Position numbers and translations under genes: made by a program. Below are positions 37,128 to 46,612 of a stretch of 64,000 bases of DNA, piece by piece (position 1 is the first letter of the stretch; the number at the start of each line of letters is the position of its first letter). Location: the NCBI RefSeq assembly GCF_030436115.1, contig NZ_CP129407.1:275265-339264 (forward strand), in the 5' to 3' direction. A model generated the notes under the pieces. That model saw only the letters and a list, made by a program, of their open reading frames with translations, ran no database searches and was not told where the DNA came from. The DNA comes from Borrelia sp. P9F1. Lineage in GTDB: Bacteria; Spirochaetota; Spirochaetia; Borreliales; Borreliaceae.

Positions 37128-38369
37128 TCAAAACCACTCTTTCAAAAACCAACCTTTCAACTTTGAAGATATTTTACTTTGATTCTTGGATTTACTACTT
37201 CCCTTCTTTAATTTATTGAATTTTTGTTGTTCGTGTTTATAAAGAACAAGCCCAAGGGCTGAAGAAAATTTAGGATCAACATACTCCTCACTTACCCCGT
37301 TAATATTCATTGGAAACCCTATTCTTGACGGATATTTAAATACTTCTTCCATTAAATTAGAAATACCAGGGAATAATGCACCTCCACCCGTTAACACAAT
37401 TCCTCCATTGATCTTATTGTAAAGCCCCCTCTTCATTACCTCGACTTTAATCATTTCAAAAATCTCACTCAACCTTGAATTAATAATAATAGCCAATTCT
37501 TTCCTACTTTTCTCCTGAGGGGGTCTAGTTCCAAGATTAGGAATAACAACGCTCTCCATCTGGCTTTCAAGTACAGAAATATGAGCAACCCCTGCTGTTA
37601 CTTTAATATTCTCAGCAACATCCTCGGGAACCTTCCAAACCTGAGCAATGTCGAGGGTTACTCTATTTGCACCAATAGGAACCACTCCCGTATAATAAGG
37701 AGAACCATCAACATAAAGAATTACATCTGTAGTCCCCTTGCCCATATCAATAAATAAAACTCCCATTTCTCTCTCTTCCTTAGATAAAGTTGCATATGAG
37801 GAGGCTAAGCTTCCAAGAACAATCTCGTCAACAGAAAATCCAGCACGATTTACACATCTAACTAAATTTTGACTTGAAGAGCTAGAACCTGTAATAATAT
37901 GTACCTCCCCCTCGAGCCTAATTCCCATCATATCTATCGGATTCTTTATATGAGGAATCCCATCAACAATAAACTCCTGAGGAACAACATGTAAAATCTC
38001 TCTATCCATAGGAATTACAATAGCCTTAGCCGCCTCAATAACACGATCAACATCCTCTTCATTAATCTCTCTGGTTTTTGAATTTATTGCAACAACTCCA
38101 CGAGAATTAGCGCCCTCAATGCTACTACCTGACATAGAAACAGAAAGGTCAGAAATATCACACCCAGAAATAAGTTCTGCAGCTTCAATAGAATTAGAAA
38201 TCGAATCAAGCGCCGCCTCAATATTTATAAGAACCCCCTTCCTAACACCCCTTGATACACTAGTGCCTATTCCCACTATTTCCAATTGGTTATTCAAATT
38301 TATCTCAGCAACAACAGTGCAAATCTTTGAAGTTCCAACATCCAACCCTACTATCAAATTCCTAGACAC
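37128..38369 (-). CDS. ftsA: FtsA, actin-like division protein
   Basis: A 413-residue FtsA with the actin-fold motifs [15 protein letters not shown] (about 8-22), [13 protein letters not shown] (about 205) and [15 protein letters not shown] (about 335), and the C-terminal amphipathic membrane helix [10 protein letters not shown]. It tethers FtsZ to the inner membrane. The start is GTG at 38369, overlapping the ftsQ stop by one base, with AGGAGA six bases upstream. Confidence 0.95.
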   Translation of the reverse strand: MSRNLIVGLDVGTSKICTVVAEINLNNQLEIVGIGTSVSRGVRKGVLINIEAALDSISNSIEAAELISGCDISDLSVSMSGSSIEGANSRGVVAINSKTREINEEDVDRVIEAAKAIVIPMDREILHVVPQEFIVDGIPHIKNPIDMMGIRLEGEVHIITGSSSSSQNLVRCVNRAGFSVDEIVLGSLASSYATLSKEEREMGVLFIDMGKGTTDVILYVDGSPYYTGVVPIGANRVTLDIAQVWKVPEDVAENIKVTAGVAHISVLESQMESVVIPNLGTRPPQEKSRKELAIIINSRLSEIFEMIKVEVMKRGLYNKINGGIVLTGGGALFPGISNLMEEVFKYPSRIGFPMNINGVSEEYVDPKFSSALGLVLYKHEQQKFNKLKKGSSKSKNQSKISSKLKGWFLKEWF

Positions 38370-39118
38370 TAATTTTCTCCTAACAAAATGATATCACCAC
38401 TTCTTAAATCAACAGTATCGGAGCTTCCTTTAAGCAAATCAGCTATCATTAATACCCTATGCACTGAACTCATTAAGTTCATATCAGACGTTATCAATAT
38501 CCTATTATATATATTTTTCATATACAAAGTTATCTTGTAATCATAGAAATTCAATTTTAAAAAATTGATCTCTGATACCAAATTATACAAAGTATTATGA
38601 TTTATTTTAATATAGTTAAGCTGCTTTATAACAGCAACCATTCTATCTTCTAAAAAATCACCCACCTCATTTTCACTCAGACGCAATCCACTAATTATAG
38701 GCAAATCATAAATTAAATCTTTACCCTTTTCTAAAATTACACCATCTGAGTCGATGAAATAATAAATGAAGCCACCATTAATATTTTCATAAGTAACAAC
38801 AACAGGCATTCTCTTTTCGATATTAATACTAATTTTATTAGGAAATATGAGCTCCACCCTTACATTTTTTACTCTTAAATGCTTCTTAATATTTGCCTCA
38901 TAAACAGCAGTATCAACTTCATAATAATAAGTATTAGGCTTAATACCTGAAATCTTTATTATATCTTCTTGAGAAATATGAATACCATCATTAAAGCTGA
39001 TATACCTAATTAAAAAATAAGGCGAAATAAAAATAATAAAAACAACCTCAAGCAATATAAGAGAAACTATTACGTATATGTATCTTAACAAAAATCTTTT
39101 ATAAACCATCATATTCAA
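38369..39118 (-). CDS. ftsQ: FtsQ/DivIB division protein
   Basis: A 249-residue single-pass membrane protein with a helix at about 12-35 and a POTRA-like periplasmic domain (ISFNDGIHISQEDIIKISGI, then LRVKNVRVELIFPNKISINI) plus a beta domain. It bridges FtsL/FtsB and late division proteins. Starts TTG 39118, ATG 39112 and ATG 39109 are all possible; no strong ribosome site decides. Located between ftsW and ftsA as in other dcw clusters. Confidence 0.86.
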   Translation of the reverse strand: MNMMVYKRFLLRYIYVIVSLILLEVVFIIFISPYFLIRYISFNDGIHISQEDIIKISGIKPNTYYYEVDTAVYEANIKKHLRVKNVRVELIFPNKISINIEKRMPVVVTYENINGGFIYYFIDSDGVILEKGKDLIYDLPIISGLRLSENEVGDFLEDRMVAVIKQLNYIKINHNTLYNLVSEINFLKLNFYDYKITLYMKNIYNRILITSDMNLMSSVHRVLMIADLLKGSSDTVDLRSGDIILLGEN

Positions 39119-39151
39119 GATTGAATCAATTCTTCTATACCCCCCTAAAAC

Positions 39152-40249
39152 TTACCCACTCTCAACATCTCTAGCAACATTTGCAATCAACCCAGCAAGT
39201 GCCATTGTAATAACAATAGAAGAGCCGCCTGAAGAAAAAAACGGCAAATTTATTCCTGTAGGGGGCAGGAGCCCCACTGCAATTAAAATATTCATAATAC
39301 TTTGAAGAAAGATTACAAGACTTGATATGAAGGCAATAAAGAACCTAAACTTAGTCTTAGCATAAATAGCAACAAAATACCCAAGATAGAAAAATAGAAA
39401 AAACAGCACAATTGCAACACAAACCCCTAAAAACCCTAGCTCCTCTCCAAGAACTGAGAAAATAAAATCTGAGTTAGCCTCTGGTAGTTTTCCAAGTTTT
39501 ATCTCTCCCATGCCAAGACCCTTACCCCAAATGCCTCCACTTTTTAAAGCATTAAAAGACGCAATTATCTGGTATCCCTTTCCCGAAGGATCTTCATGAG
39601 GATTTAGAAAAGCAAAAATCCTAGCAACTCTATAGGGCTCAAACACCAAAAAAAGAACAGAAATCGGCAAAAACGTGAACAAGATAGAAAACATATACCC
39701 AATTGCCATTTCAGAAATAAACAAGATAATAAAAAAAAGAATAGCAAAATAAATAGCTGTTGAATAATCATTTTGCAAAATTATAAGCAACCAAAAACTA
39801 GAAAAAACCATCATAGGCTTAATCCAATAAGACATATTGTTGTCTGATTTTAATCTAAACTTACTCAAATAACTTGAGAGATAGATCGTAAAAGACAATT
39901 TAAAAATCTCTGAAGGCTGTATACTAACTCCCCCTAAAAATATCCATCTTTTTGCACCAGAAATACTAGGAGACAAAAAAGTTGCCAAAACCAAAGTAAA
40001 GGTTATAAGTAGTACAATAGACACTATTTTTCTTAAAAAATCTAGAGAAACTCTTTCAAAAACAAAAAATGTAATAAAACTCAAAAAAAGGTACCTAAGA
40101 CGCATTAAAAACAAAAAATTAGGATCTCCCGTAAGTTCTAGACTTAAAAAGAACGAAGACGTATAAAATACAATAAGTCCGTAAGAAACAAGAGACCACA
40201 AAACAAGCAAATAATACTTTCTAAGCAAACTTTTATCTACAAACAACAT
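39152..40249 (-). CDS. ftsW: FtsW/RodA-type SEDS glycosyltransferase
   Basis: A 365-residue SEDS protein with ten hydrophobic helices. Motifs include GAKRWIFLGGVSIQPSEIFK, NPHEDPSGKGYQI, EANSDFIFSVLGEELGFLG and the C-terminal PFFSSGGSSIVITMALAGLI. SEDS proteins polymerise glycan strands from lipid II. I call it FtsW from its place in the division cluster. No partner class B PBP gene (ftsI) is present here. Confidence 0.92.
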   Translation of the reverse strand: MLFVDKSLLRKYYLLVLWSLVSYGLIVFYTSSFFLSLELTGDPNFLFLMRLRYLFLSFITFFVFERVSLDFLRKIVSIVLLITFTLVLATFLSPSISGAKRWIFLGGVSIQPSEIFKLSFTIYLSSYLSKFRLKSDNNMSYWIKPMMVFSSFWLLIILQNDYSTAIYFAILFFIILFISEMAIGYMFSILFTFLPISVLFLVFEPYRVARIFAFLNPHEDPSGKGYQIIASFNALKSGGIWGKGLGMGEIKLGKLPEANSDFIFSVLGEELGFLGVCVAIVLFFLFFYLGYFVAIYAKTKFRFFIAFISSLVIFLQSIMNILIAVGLLPPTGINLPFFSSGGSSIVITMALAGLIANVARDVESG

Positions 40250-40265
40250 ATCAGCAAATTTTAAC

Positions 40266-41321
40266 TCATCTAATCTTAAGAGTACTTAAAGCAAGTATAG
40301 CGAATATTAAACCTATTATCCAAAACCTAATAACGACCTGCATTTCAGACCACCCAAGCTCTTCAAAATGGTGATGTAGCGGTGCCATCTTAAATATCCT
40401 TTTTCCAGTTCTCTTATACACAACCACCTGAATAATTACAGACAAGGTCTCAACCACAAAAACCCCTGCAAGAATTGCAAAAAGAATCTCACTTTTCAAA
40501 ATTAAAGCAACCATTCCAAGGATTGCTCCAATTGACAAACTGCCAGTATCTCCCATCATTATTTTAGCAGGATAAGCATTAAACCATAAAAACCCAAAAC
40601 TACCCCCAAGCAAAGCTCCAAGAAATATTACAAGTTCTTCAGTTCCTTTAATATTTGGAATATTTAAATAAGATGCAAAATCTGCTCTACTTGTAAGATA
40701 AGCAATTATTATTAAAGCTCCTGTTATAACTGTGCTAAGTCCAATGGCAAGCCCATCAAGGCCATCTGTTAAATTAAAAGAATTAGATGCAGATATTAAA
40801 ACAAACATTCCAAACGGAATATACAAAAAGCCTAAATCTAAATTGAAAGACTTAATAAACGGAAAATAAATTATACTGACATGTCCACTTCCAAAATAGT
40901 AAAGAATACTAACTGACACAAAAGAAAACAAAATCTGTCCATAAATTTTAAACCTAGCATTAAGTCCATCTGTATTTTGTCTCTTTATCTTTAAAAGATC
41001 ATCCACAAATCCCAAACATGCAAAGCTAAGCATTACAAAAAGAATAATTAAAAAGTAAATATTGAAAGGATTGGCCCAAAACAACAAAGAAATTAATACG
41101 CAAGAAAAAATGAGAATGCCACCCATGGTAGGTATCCCTACCTTTTCATTCAAATGGCGCTTAGGGCCTTCTTCTCTTAAGATTTGATCCAGCTTCAATT
41201 TCTTAAGTTTCAAGATAATAAAAGGACCAACAAATAAAGCAAGTAAAAATGCAAAAACGGTGGCATAAGCTGCCCTGAAAGTAATATATTTGAGTAATCT
41301 TAATCCTAGAAGATAAAACAT
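40266..41321 (-). CDS. mraY: MraY, phospho-MurNAc-pentapeptide transferase
   Basis: A 351-residue integral membrane enzyme that makes lipid I from UDP-MurNAc-pentapeptide and undecaprenyl phosphate. It has the conserved EEGPKRHLNEKVGIPTMGGI, FVDDLLK, NLTDGLDGLA, NAYPAKIMMGDTGSL and the MraY-specific HHHFE. Length and all catalytic Asp motifs are normal. Confidence 0.97.
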   Translation of the reverse strand: MFYLLGLRLLKYITFRAAYATVFAFLLALFVGPFIILKLKKLKLDQILREEGPKRHLNEKVGIPTMGGILIFSCVLISLLFWANPFNIYFLIILFVMLSFACLGFVDDLLKIKRQNTDGLNARFKIYGQILFSFVSVSILYYFGSGHVSIIYFPFIKSFNLDLGFLYIPFGMFVLISASNSFNLTDGLDGLAIGLSTVITGALIIIAYLTSRADFASYLNIPNIKGTEELVIFLGALLGGSFGFLWFNAYPAKIMMGDTGSLSIGAILGMVALILKSEILFAILAGVFVVETLSVIIQVVVYKRTGKRIFKMAPLHHHFEELGWSEMQVVIRFWIIGLIFAILALSTLKIR

Positions 41322-41337
41322 AAAACCTCATCAATCC

Positions 41338-42729
41338 CTAAATGTAGTCAAGAATCCTTTCAAGCCTGTTTGCCCTTGATCCTTTAATAACAATAAAGCA
41401 ATGAGCCTCTAAATTCTTAACAAAATAATTAATAAAATTTTCAAAACTATTAAAGTAATACAAATTACTCAATTCAAAATTCTTACTCCTCTTTATTTCT
41501 TGATATTCTTCTCCAATTAAAAAAACTTTATCAAAATTCATTGGAATAATCTCTTGTACTACTGTTTTGTGTGCTTCATACGAAAATTTTCCAAGCTCTT
41601 TAAAAGCCCCAAGAACAATAATTTTTTTATCCTCAATATCAAGATCTATGATCATCTTCTTTAAAGCCATAAAGGAACCTAAATTACCATTATAAGAATC
41701 ATTTAACACTAGATAGTCCTTCACCTTCATAAGCTCTGCTCTACCTCTTTGGAAGTCAGTATGCATAAGTCCCCTTCTAATTTCATCCTCTCTAAGCCCA
41801 AGTAACAAGGCTAGATTGATGCAAGATATTGCATTAAAAATATTATGCCTACCTGGTAATAAAATAGAGTAATTAAAACCTTTATAATTAAAATCACGAG
41901 ACAATTTCTTATTCAACATTGACAATGATCCTATCTGTAGCCTATCAAATTCAAAGTAGAAAATTTTACTCCCTGGGCTTCTAGAATTGGCTATTTTTTT
42001 CAAATCATGATGATAAGGACAGTTCTCATTAAGCATAACTATCCGAGTGCTCTTAGTAATAATTCTGGCCTTCTCAGAAGCAACAATATCTAGGTTTTCA
42101 AAAGCTTGCATATGTGCATAACTTATGTTTGTAATAATAACAATTTCAGGATTTAATATCTCAGATAGGAGATTCATTTCCCCAATGTAGCTAATCCCAA
42201 CTTCAAAAACAGCATATTCTTCATCTCCCCTAGTTCTTAAGATACTAAGGGGGAGTCCAATGTCTGAATTTAAATTCCCCCAAGTCTTACAAGTTTTATA
42301 CCTTTCAGATAATACGCTGTAAAGCATTTCCTTTGTTGTAGTCTTTCCATTGCTACCAGTAACAGCTATCCTTTTGAAATTTGTTTTCTTAATAAAATGC
42401 GATGCCATTTTCTGCAAGAAAGCAATTACATCACTAGTTAGCAAAAATCCTAAATCATTTCTCTTTTTGAAATACTCAATACAGGAAAGTTCATAATCCC
42501 TAGAACACACAAAATATTTAACACCAATACCAATCAAATAATCAACGAAAGAAAATCCATCTACTCTATCTCCCTTATATGCAAAATAAAGACTGTCATT
42601 GCTGTTCTTTGTATTTATCTCACGGCTATCAATCGAATAAAAGGACAAAACCTTTTGCATGCTTTCTGAATGTCCGATAAATTTAACATCATCTGAAGAA
42701 TTTAGAATATCTTCAACTTTTATATGCAC
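41338..42729 (-). CDS. murF: MurF, D-Ala-D-Ala-adding ligase
   Basis: A 463-residue Mur ligase. The N-terminal UDP-binding domain ends near residue 110; the ATPase domain carries VTGSNGKTTTKEML (about 124) and the GNLNSDIGLPLS loop; the middle has FNAISCINLALLLG; the C-terminal domain starts near NDSYNGNLGS. It adds D-Ala-D-Ala to the UDP-MurNAc-tripeptide. In Borrelia position three is ornithine, so the substrate is probably that tripeptide (known biology). Confidence 0.94.
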   Translation of the reverse strand: MHIKVEDILNSSDDVKFIGHSESMQKVLSFYSIDSREINTKNSNDSLYFAYKGDRVDGFSFVDYLIGIGVKYFVCSRDYELSCIEYFKKRNDLGFLLTSDVIAFLQKMASHFIKKTNFKRIAVTGSNGKTTTKEMLYSVLSERYKTCKTWGNLNSDIGLPLSILRTRGDEEYAVFEVGISYIGEMNLLSEILNPEIVIITNISYAHMQAFENLDIVASEKARIITKSTRIVMLNENCPYHHDLKKIANSRSPGSKIFYFEFDRLQIGSLSMLNKKLSRDFNYKGFNYSILLPGRHNIFNAISCINLALLLGLREDEIRRGLMHTDFQRGRAELMKVKDYLVLNDSYNGNLGSFMALKKMIIDLDIEDKKIIVLGAFKELGKFSYEAHKTVVQEIIPMNFDKVFLIGEEYQEIKRSKNFELSNLYYFNSFENFINYFVKNLEAHCFIVIKGSRANRLERILDYI

Positions 42730-42754
42730 TAAACACCCTCATTTAAGGAACCTG

Positions 42755-43009
42755 TTACTCAATAACATTTATGTCACTATTCTCCTGTTTCTCTAAATCT
42801 AAATAATCTTTGCTAAGCTCTTCTATCCTCTCAATATTTTCTAGTTCATATATCACAGTTAGCAATCTAAGGTTTTCATCAACAATGTTACTTTGTTCCT
42901 GATTTAAATCCTCAAACTCTCGCAATTTCACAACATATCTAAAATTAAGATAAATGTTAAGACATGCAACTACTGTTAATATCAAAATCAATAAATAATA
43001 TAGTTTCAA
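42755..43009 (-). CDS. ftsL: FtsL-like small division protein
   Basis: An 84-residue protein with an N-terminal membrane helix (about 3-25) and a leucine-zipper-like coiled coil (about 28-75). The size, topology and place directly behind rsmH match FtsL, which recruits FtsQ and activates the septal synthase. Sequence identity in FtsL is low, so the call rests on topology and order. Confidence 0.75.
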   Translation of the reverse strand: MKLYYLLILILTVVACLNIYLNFRYVVKLREFEDLNQEQSNIVDENLRLLTVIYELENIERIEELSKDYLDLEKQENSDINVIE

Positions 43010-43020
43010 TTTTCCCCATT

Positions 43021-43905
43021 CTACCTATCTATTCTTTTTACGGCTCTAAGCTTAGCGCTTCGGGATGCACTATTACATTTCTTCTCTTTCAAACTCGGAA
43101 TTATAGGTTTTTTAGTCAATACAGAATACAAATTTCTATCTAAATTTTTAAAAGATTCCTTTACAATTTTATCCTCTAATGAATGAAATGTAATAATGGC
43201 CAAAATTCCATCCTTTGCTAATTTTTCTAACCATAATGGTAAACTTCTCTTTAATCTGAAAAGCTCATCGTTAACATAAATTCTTAACGCTTGGAATGTC
43301 TTAGTTGCTGGATTTATTTTAAAATTGATCCTAGGATAGTCTCTCTCAATGATATTCTGTAGTTCTAAGGCAGTCTTTATTTTTTTCACTTTCCTACTTT
43401 CTAGAATAGATTTTACAATTCTTCTAGAATAATGCTCACCGCCAAGTTCATAGATTAAATTTTCAAGTTTTTCCTTACTAAAAGTGTTTACAATATCATA
43501 CGCACTAAGACTTGAAGAACTAGGATCAAGTCTCATGTCCAATATTTCGTCCTTTAAAAAAGAAAACCCCTTGCCGCTTTCCCTGTAATGAAACATAGAA
43601 ACGCCAAGATCAACCAAAATAAAATTAGCCCTATTCTTTAAGGGGTATTCACAAAAAAAATCATCAAACCAAATATTAAAATATGAAATTCTATCTTTAA
43701 ATTCCTCAAGAAAATTTTTCGCCTTGTTTAAAATAGCAACATCTCTCTCAATACCAATTACACTTATGTTTTCATATTTTCTTAATACCGCACATGAATG
43801 CCCGCCTTCTCCTAGGGTACAATCAACGAAAATACATCCATCACCTACACAAACAGAATCTAAAAGATCAACCACCTCGTCAAGAAGTACAGAGGTATGA
43901 AGCAT
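43021..43905 (-). CDS. rsmH: RsmH, 16S rRNA C1402 N4-methyltransferase
   Basis: A 294-residue methyltransferase of the MraW family with VDCTLGEGGHSCAVL (SAM motif), NFILVDLGVSMFH, KGFSFLKDEILDMRLD and the C-terminal ITFHSLEDKIVK plus SRSAKLRAVKR. It methylates the ribosomal decoding site. The frame reaches 43926, but ATG 43905 follows GGGTGAT at proper spacing and starts four bases after the previous stop. Confidence 0.95.
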   Translation of the reverse strand: MLHTSVLLDEVVDLLDSVCVGDGCIFVDCTLGEGGHSCAVLRKYENISVIGIERDVAILNKAKNFLEEFKDRISYFNIWFDDFFCEYPLKNRANFILVDLGVSMFHYRESGKGFSFLKDEILDMRLDPSSSSLSAYDIVNTFSKEKLENLIYELGGEHYSRRIVKSILESRKVKKIKTALELQNIIERDYPRINFKINPATKTFQALRIYVNDELFRLKRSLPLWLEKLAKDGILAIITFHSLEDKIVKESFKNLDRNLYSVLTKKPIIPSLKEKKCNSASRSAKLRAVKRIDR

Positions 43906-43909
43906 AACA

Positions 43910-44746
43910 TCACCCATTAATAACAAACCTGTAGGTTAACTTAATCTCAGTCTCATAAACATCTCCATACCTAATTGTAATTTCGTTCTTTCCCTTAGCA
44001 AATTCAAGATTATTTATTTCAATAATTCCATTATCCTTCTTAAAGTTAAAAAGCGATAAATCATGGTTCTTGTTTCCAGAAACAACATACAGATTATTGT
44101 TCAAAAATATACTTTGAAATTTAACACGAAAAATACTTTTATTATTTAACAACACTTCAAAGTAATAAATACCCTTAAGTGTATTTAAGGCATTAGCATT
44201 GCCTTTAGAAAAATTCAAAACAAGGCCATAATTTCCAAACCCCATATCCAAATTTGTATTTCGTTGCAATTCAAGCATCGTATCGTCTTTACCCTTTAAA
44301 AGGACACTACCCAAAGAAAAGGAAGGACCTACAGTTAAATTACCTCTATTCTTGATTACAAATAATGGGTTGATTATATACCCTCTATGTTGATCAATAA
44401 CTACAACATCAAAGACTTTGTTACCGTCTGCGAAAAAAATTCTCTCGTTTTTATACACAAAATCACCAAAAAATTCCAGATTAAGGGCTGAATCTTTATC
44501 AAAAATAATTAAAACGCTTCTCTCGTATTCATGTTCCTTATTTTTAGAATATAAAATTTTGTAATTGTTTGAAAAAACAGAGATATTCGTATCCACAGCT
44601 TGAAGCTTTATGCCAATACCTATATCATTATCTCCATTTAAGGGTTCTCCAAAATCCCTAACCAAACCAAATTTTTCACCTCTCCCGAACTCCAAAAACG
44701 AATACAGATTAACAAAACTAAAAAGAAAAAGAAATACAATCTTCAT
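43910..44746 (-). CDS. Exported protein of unknown function (BB0307-like)
   Basis: A 278-residue protein with a signal peptide (about 1-16, MKIVFLFLFSFVNLYS) and an all-beta sequence of alternating hydrophobic and polar residues, ending in an aromatic-containing strand (IKLTYRFVING). Such a pattern and terminal strand would fit a periplasmic beta-sandwich or a small outer-membrane beta protein. I cannot choose. No family recognised. It is read with the two neighbours between recN and rsmH. Confidence 0.65.
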   Translation of the reverse strand: MKIVFLFLFSFVNLYSFLEFGRGEKFGLVRDFGEPLNGDNDIGIGIKLQAVDTNISVFSNNYKILYSKNKEHEYERSVLIIFDKDSALNLEFFGDFVYKNERIFFADGNKVFDVVVIDQHRGYIINPLFVIKNRGNLTVGPSFSLGSVLLKGKDDTMLELQRNTNLDMGFGNYGLVLNFSKGNANALNTLKGIYYFEVLLNNKSIFRVKFQSIFLNNNLYVVSGNKNHDLSLFNFKKDNGIIEINNLEFAKGKNEITIRYGDVYETEIKLTYRFVING

Positions 44747-44751
44747 GGCAA

Positions 44752-45822
44752 TTACAGTCCCAAATACCTTAAACCACCATCATCGCTAAAGTACAAAACT
44801 CCTCCATTAAATTCAACGTACGAAACCATCCCATCGCTAAAAAACACGTTATCAAACAACTTAAAAGAATTTTCAGAATAAGTTCTTATATTTACTATCT
44901 TAGCATCTGAATCATAAAAATATATTCTATAAATTTCACAAAAAGAATCATATGAGGCTTTTAAAACATAATTTTTATTATCAACTTTAAAAAGTTTACC
45001 GTTTTCAATACTAATTATTAAAAATGAATCTTTGGTTTCAATAAATAAATTATAAAAATCATCGAATCTTAAAAAAGGATTCAAATTTTTAATTTTTAAA
45101 TTACTTAAATGCATTACCTGATCGCGCTTATTATCTAGATTAATTATCTCTAAAGAGTCCCCTTCGTGTTCTCTTATCACACACAAATATTTATTATCTA
45201 AGCTTAACTTGACACATAAAACCGGAAATCTAATCTCTGGAACATCACTACTATAAATCAAATTACCCCGCTTGTATGTGCATACTCTACCATCAGATAG
45301 CCCTAGCGATAAGACATCATCGTTATAATCAATGCTTAATATGGACGCTATGAACTTCAAAGATAAAATTTTATCTCCACTAGACCCATAAACCTCTAAA
45401 TCTTTATATAAATCATTTAGAGCAAAAATAGCATTACCTTTCGAAAAAACAAAACCTTTAAATTTAAACGAAAATAAAAATTTATTAGTTTCCCTGAGGA
45501 ATACGGAATAATGATCTTTAAAATTAGAAATCACATAGTAATAATCTGAAAAACTCACCAAATGATCGTTTAAAACGCTGTAATGACCCCTGTTAGAATC
45601 TAGTTTTATAACCTTTCCTCCAATAAAGACACTATTGCTTGGAGAAATATCAACAAAATCATGAGGACTCACCTCAAAACGCTTAAACTTATAAAACGTA
45701 GAAACAGTAGTGGTTGTTTTTAGCAAAAAACCGACCACTACTGTTAAGAGTAATAAAAAAATTAGTAATAAAAGAAATCTTATTTTTTTATACTTAACTA
45801 TGCCTTCTTCATCAAAATTCAA
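44752..45822 (-). CDS. Membrane-anchored beta-propeller-like protein (BB0308-like)
   Basis: A 356-residue protein with one N-terminal membrane helix (about 12-34) and an extracytoplasmic region made of repeated beta units with aromatic and Asp residues (GHYSVLNDHLVSFSDYYYV; DKILSLKFIASILSIDYNDD; PVLCVKLSLDNKYLCVI). The spacing suggests a beta-propeller fold like quinoprotein or WD40-type repeats, judged by eye. Function unknown. Position upstream of rsmH/ftsL/murF suggests an envelope role. Confidence 0.65.
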   Translation of the reverse strand: MNFDEEGIVKYKKIRFLLLLIFLLLLTVVVGFLLKTTTTVSTFYKFKRFEVSPHDFVDISPSNSVFIGGKVIKLDSNRGHYSVLNDHLVSFSDYYYVISNFKDHYSVFLRETNKFLFSFKFKGFVFSKGNAIFALNDLYKDLEVYGSSGDKILSLKFIASILSIDYNDDVLSLGLSDGRVCTYKRGNLIYSSDVPEIRFPVLCVKLSLDNKYLCVIREHEGDSLEIINLDNKRDQVMHLSNLKIKNLNPFLRFDDFYNLFIETKDSFLIISIENGKLFKVDNKNYVLKASYDSFCEIYRIYFYDSDAKIVNIRTYSENSFKLFDNVFFSDGMVSYVEFNGGVLYFSDDGGLRYLGL

Positions 45823-45843
45823 AACTATTAGTATCCTTCCTTA

Positions 45844-46602
45844 TTACTCTGATTTGTTCAAATCCGACTTAAACTTAGCAGACCAAACATCATAAAATTT
45901 TGAAAATTTCTCAGCTATCTCCTTTTGGGAAGTGACAACAGCTAAAATCTTTCCGGCTTGAATATAACTCAGGGCCTGTTTTGAAAATACGTAAGCTTTG
46001 TTTGTTTCATATCTGACTTTTAAAAGAAATGCCCCTTCCTCTAAAAGCTCTAAAGACTTAACAAGATGGGCTAATTGAACTTTATAAAAAGGACTATCAA
46101 TAAGCAGATTTTTTGCTAAATTCTTAAAATCAATAAAATTCTTCACAAAAACAATAAATCTAAGATATATATCTTCTAGGAAAAAAATTGATTTAGAATC
46201 ACCCTTATTAAAATATATTCCCAGGTCAATAAGATACCCTAATTTTCTAACAATCAAAAACCGCTCTTTGGGGTCTAGATCAATTACAGATCCTCTTTCA
46301 ATAAGCTCACTGGAAGGAGCAAGTAAAACAGGACTTACAAACAAAGAAGAATCGGTAATAAAGTTAAAAAGATTTTTCTTAAAATTATAATTAACCTTCA
46401 ATCTAGGTCTTGTATAAAAATAATTTAAAGAAACAATATAACTTAAAACATTCAAATTTAAATTGATAAAATTAATCGTTGCTTCAGAATCAAGTGATAA
46501 TTTTCCAGACTCTTTGATTTCCCTTATGTCATTGAAAGTTTGCAAAATAAGACCATCAATAAATAAAATCTTTTGATAATCTTTGCTATCAATTAAATCC
46601 AT
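45844..46602 (-). CDS. Helical cytoplasmic protein of unknown function (BB0309-like)
   Basis: A 252-residue, mostly helical protein with no signal peptide or membrane helix. It is rich in Leu, Lys, Phe and Ser, with motif-like runs such as RFLIVRKLGYLIDLGIYF and SKQALSYIQAGKILAVV near the C-terminus. No family recognised. It begins 10 bases after the recN stop. Confidence 0.65.
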   Translation of the reverse strand: MDLIDSKDYQKILFIDGLILQTFNDIREIKESGKLSLDSEATINFINLNLNVLSYIVSLNYFYTRPRLKVNYNFKKNLFNFITDSSLFVSPVLLAPSSELIERGSVIDLDPKERFLIVRKLGYLIDLGIYFNKGDSKSIFFLEDIYLRFIVFVKNFIDFKNLAKNLLIDSPFYKVQLAHLVKSLELLEEGAFLLKVRYETNKAYVFSKQALSYIQAGKILAVVTSQKEIAEKFSKFYDVWSAKFKSDLNKSE

Positions 46603-46612
46603 AAATAACCAT

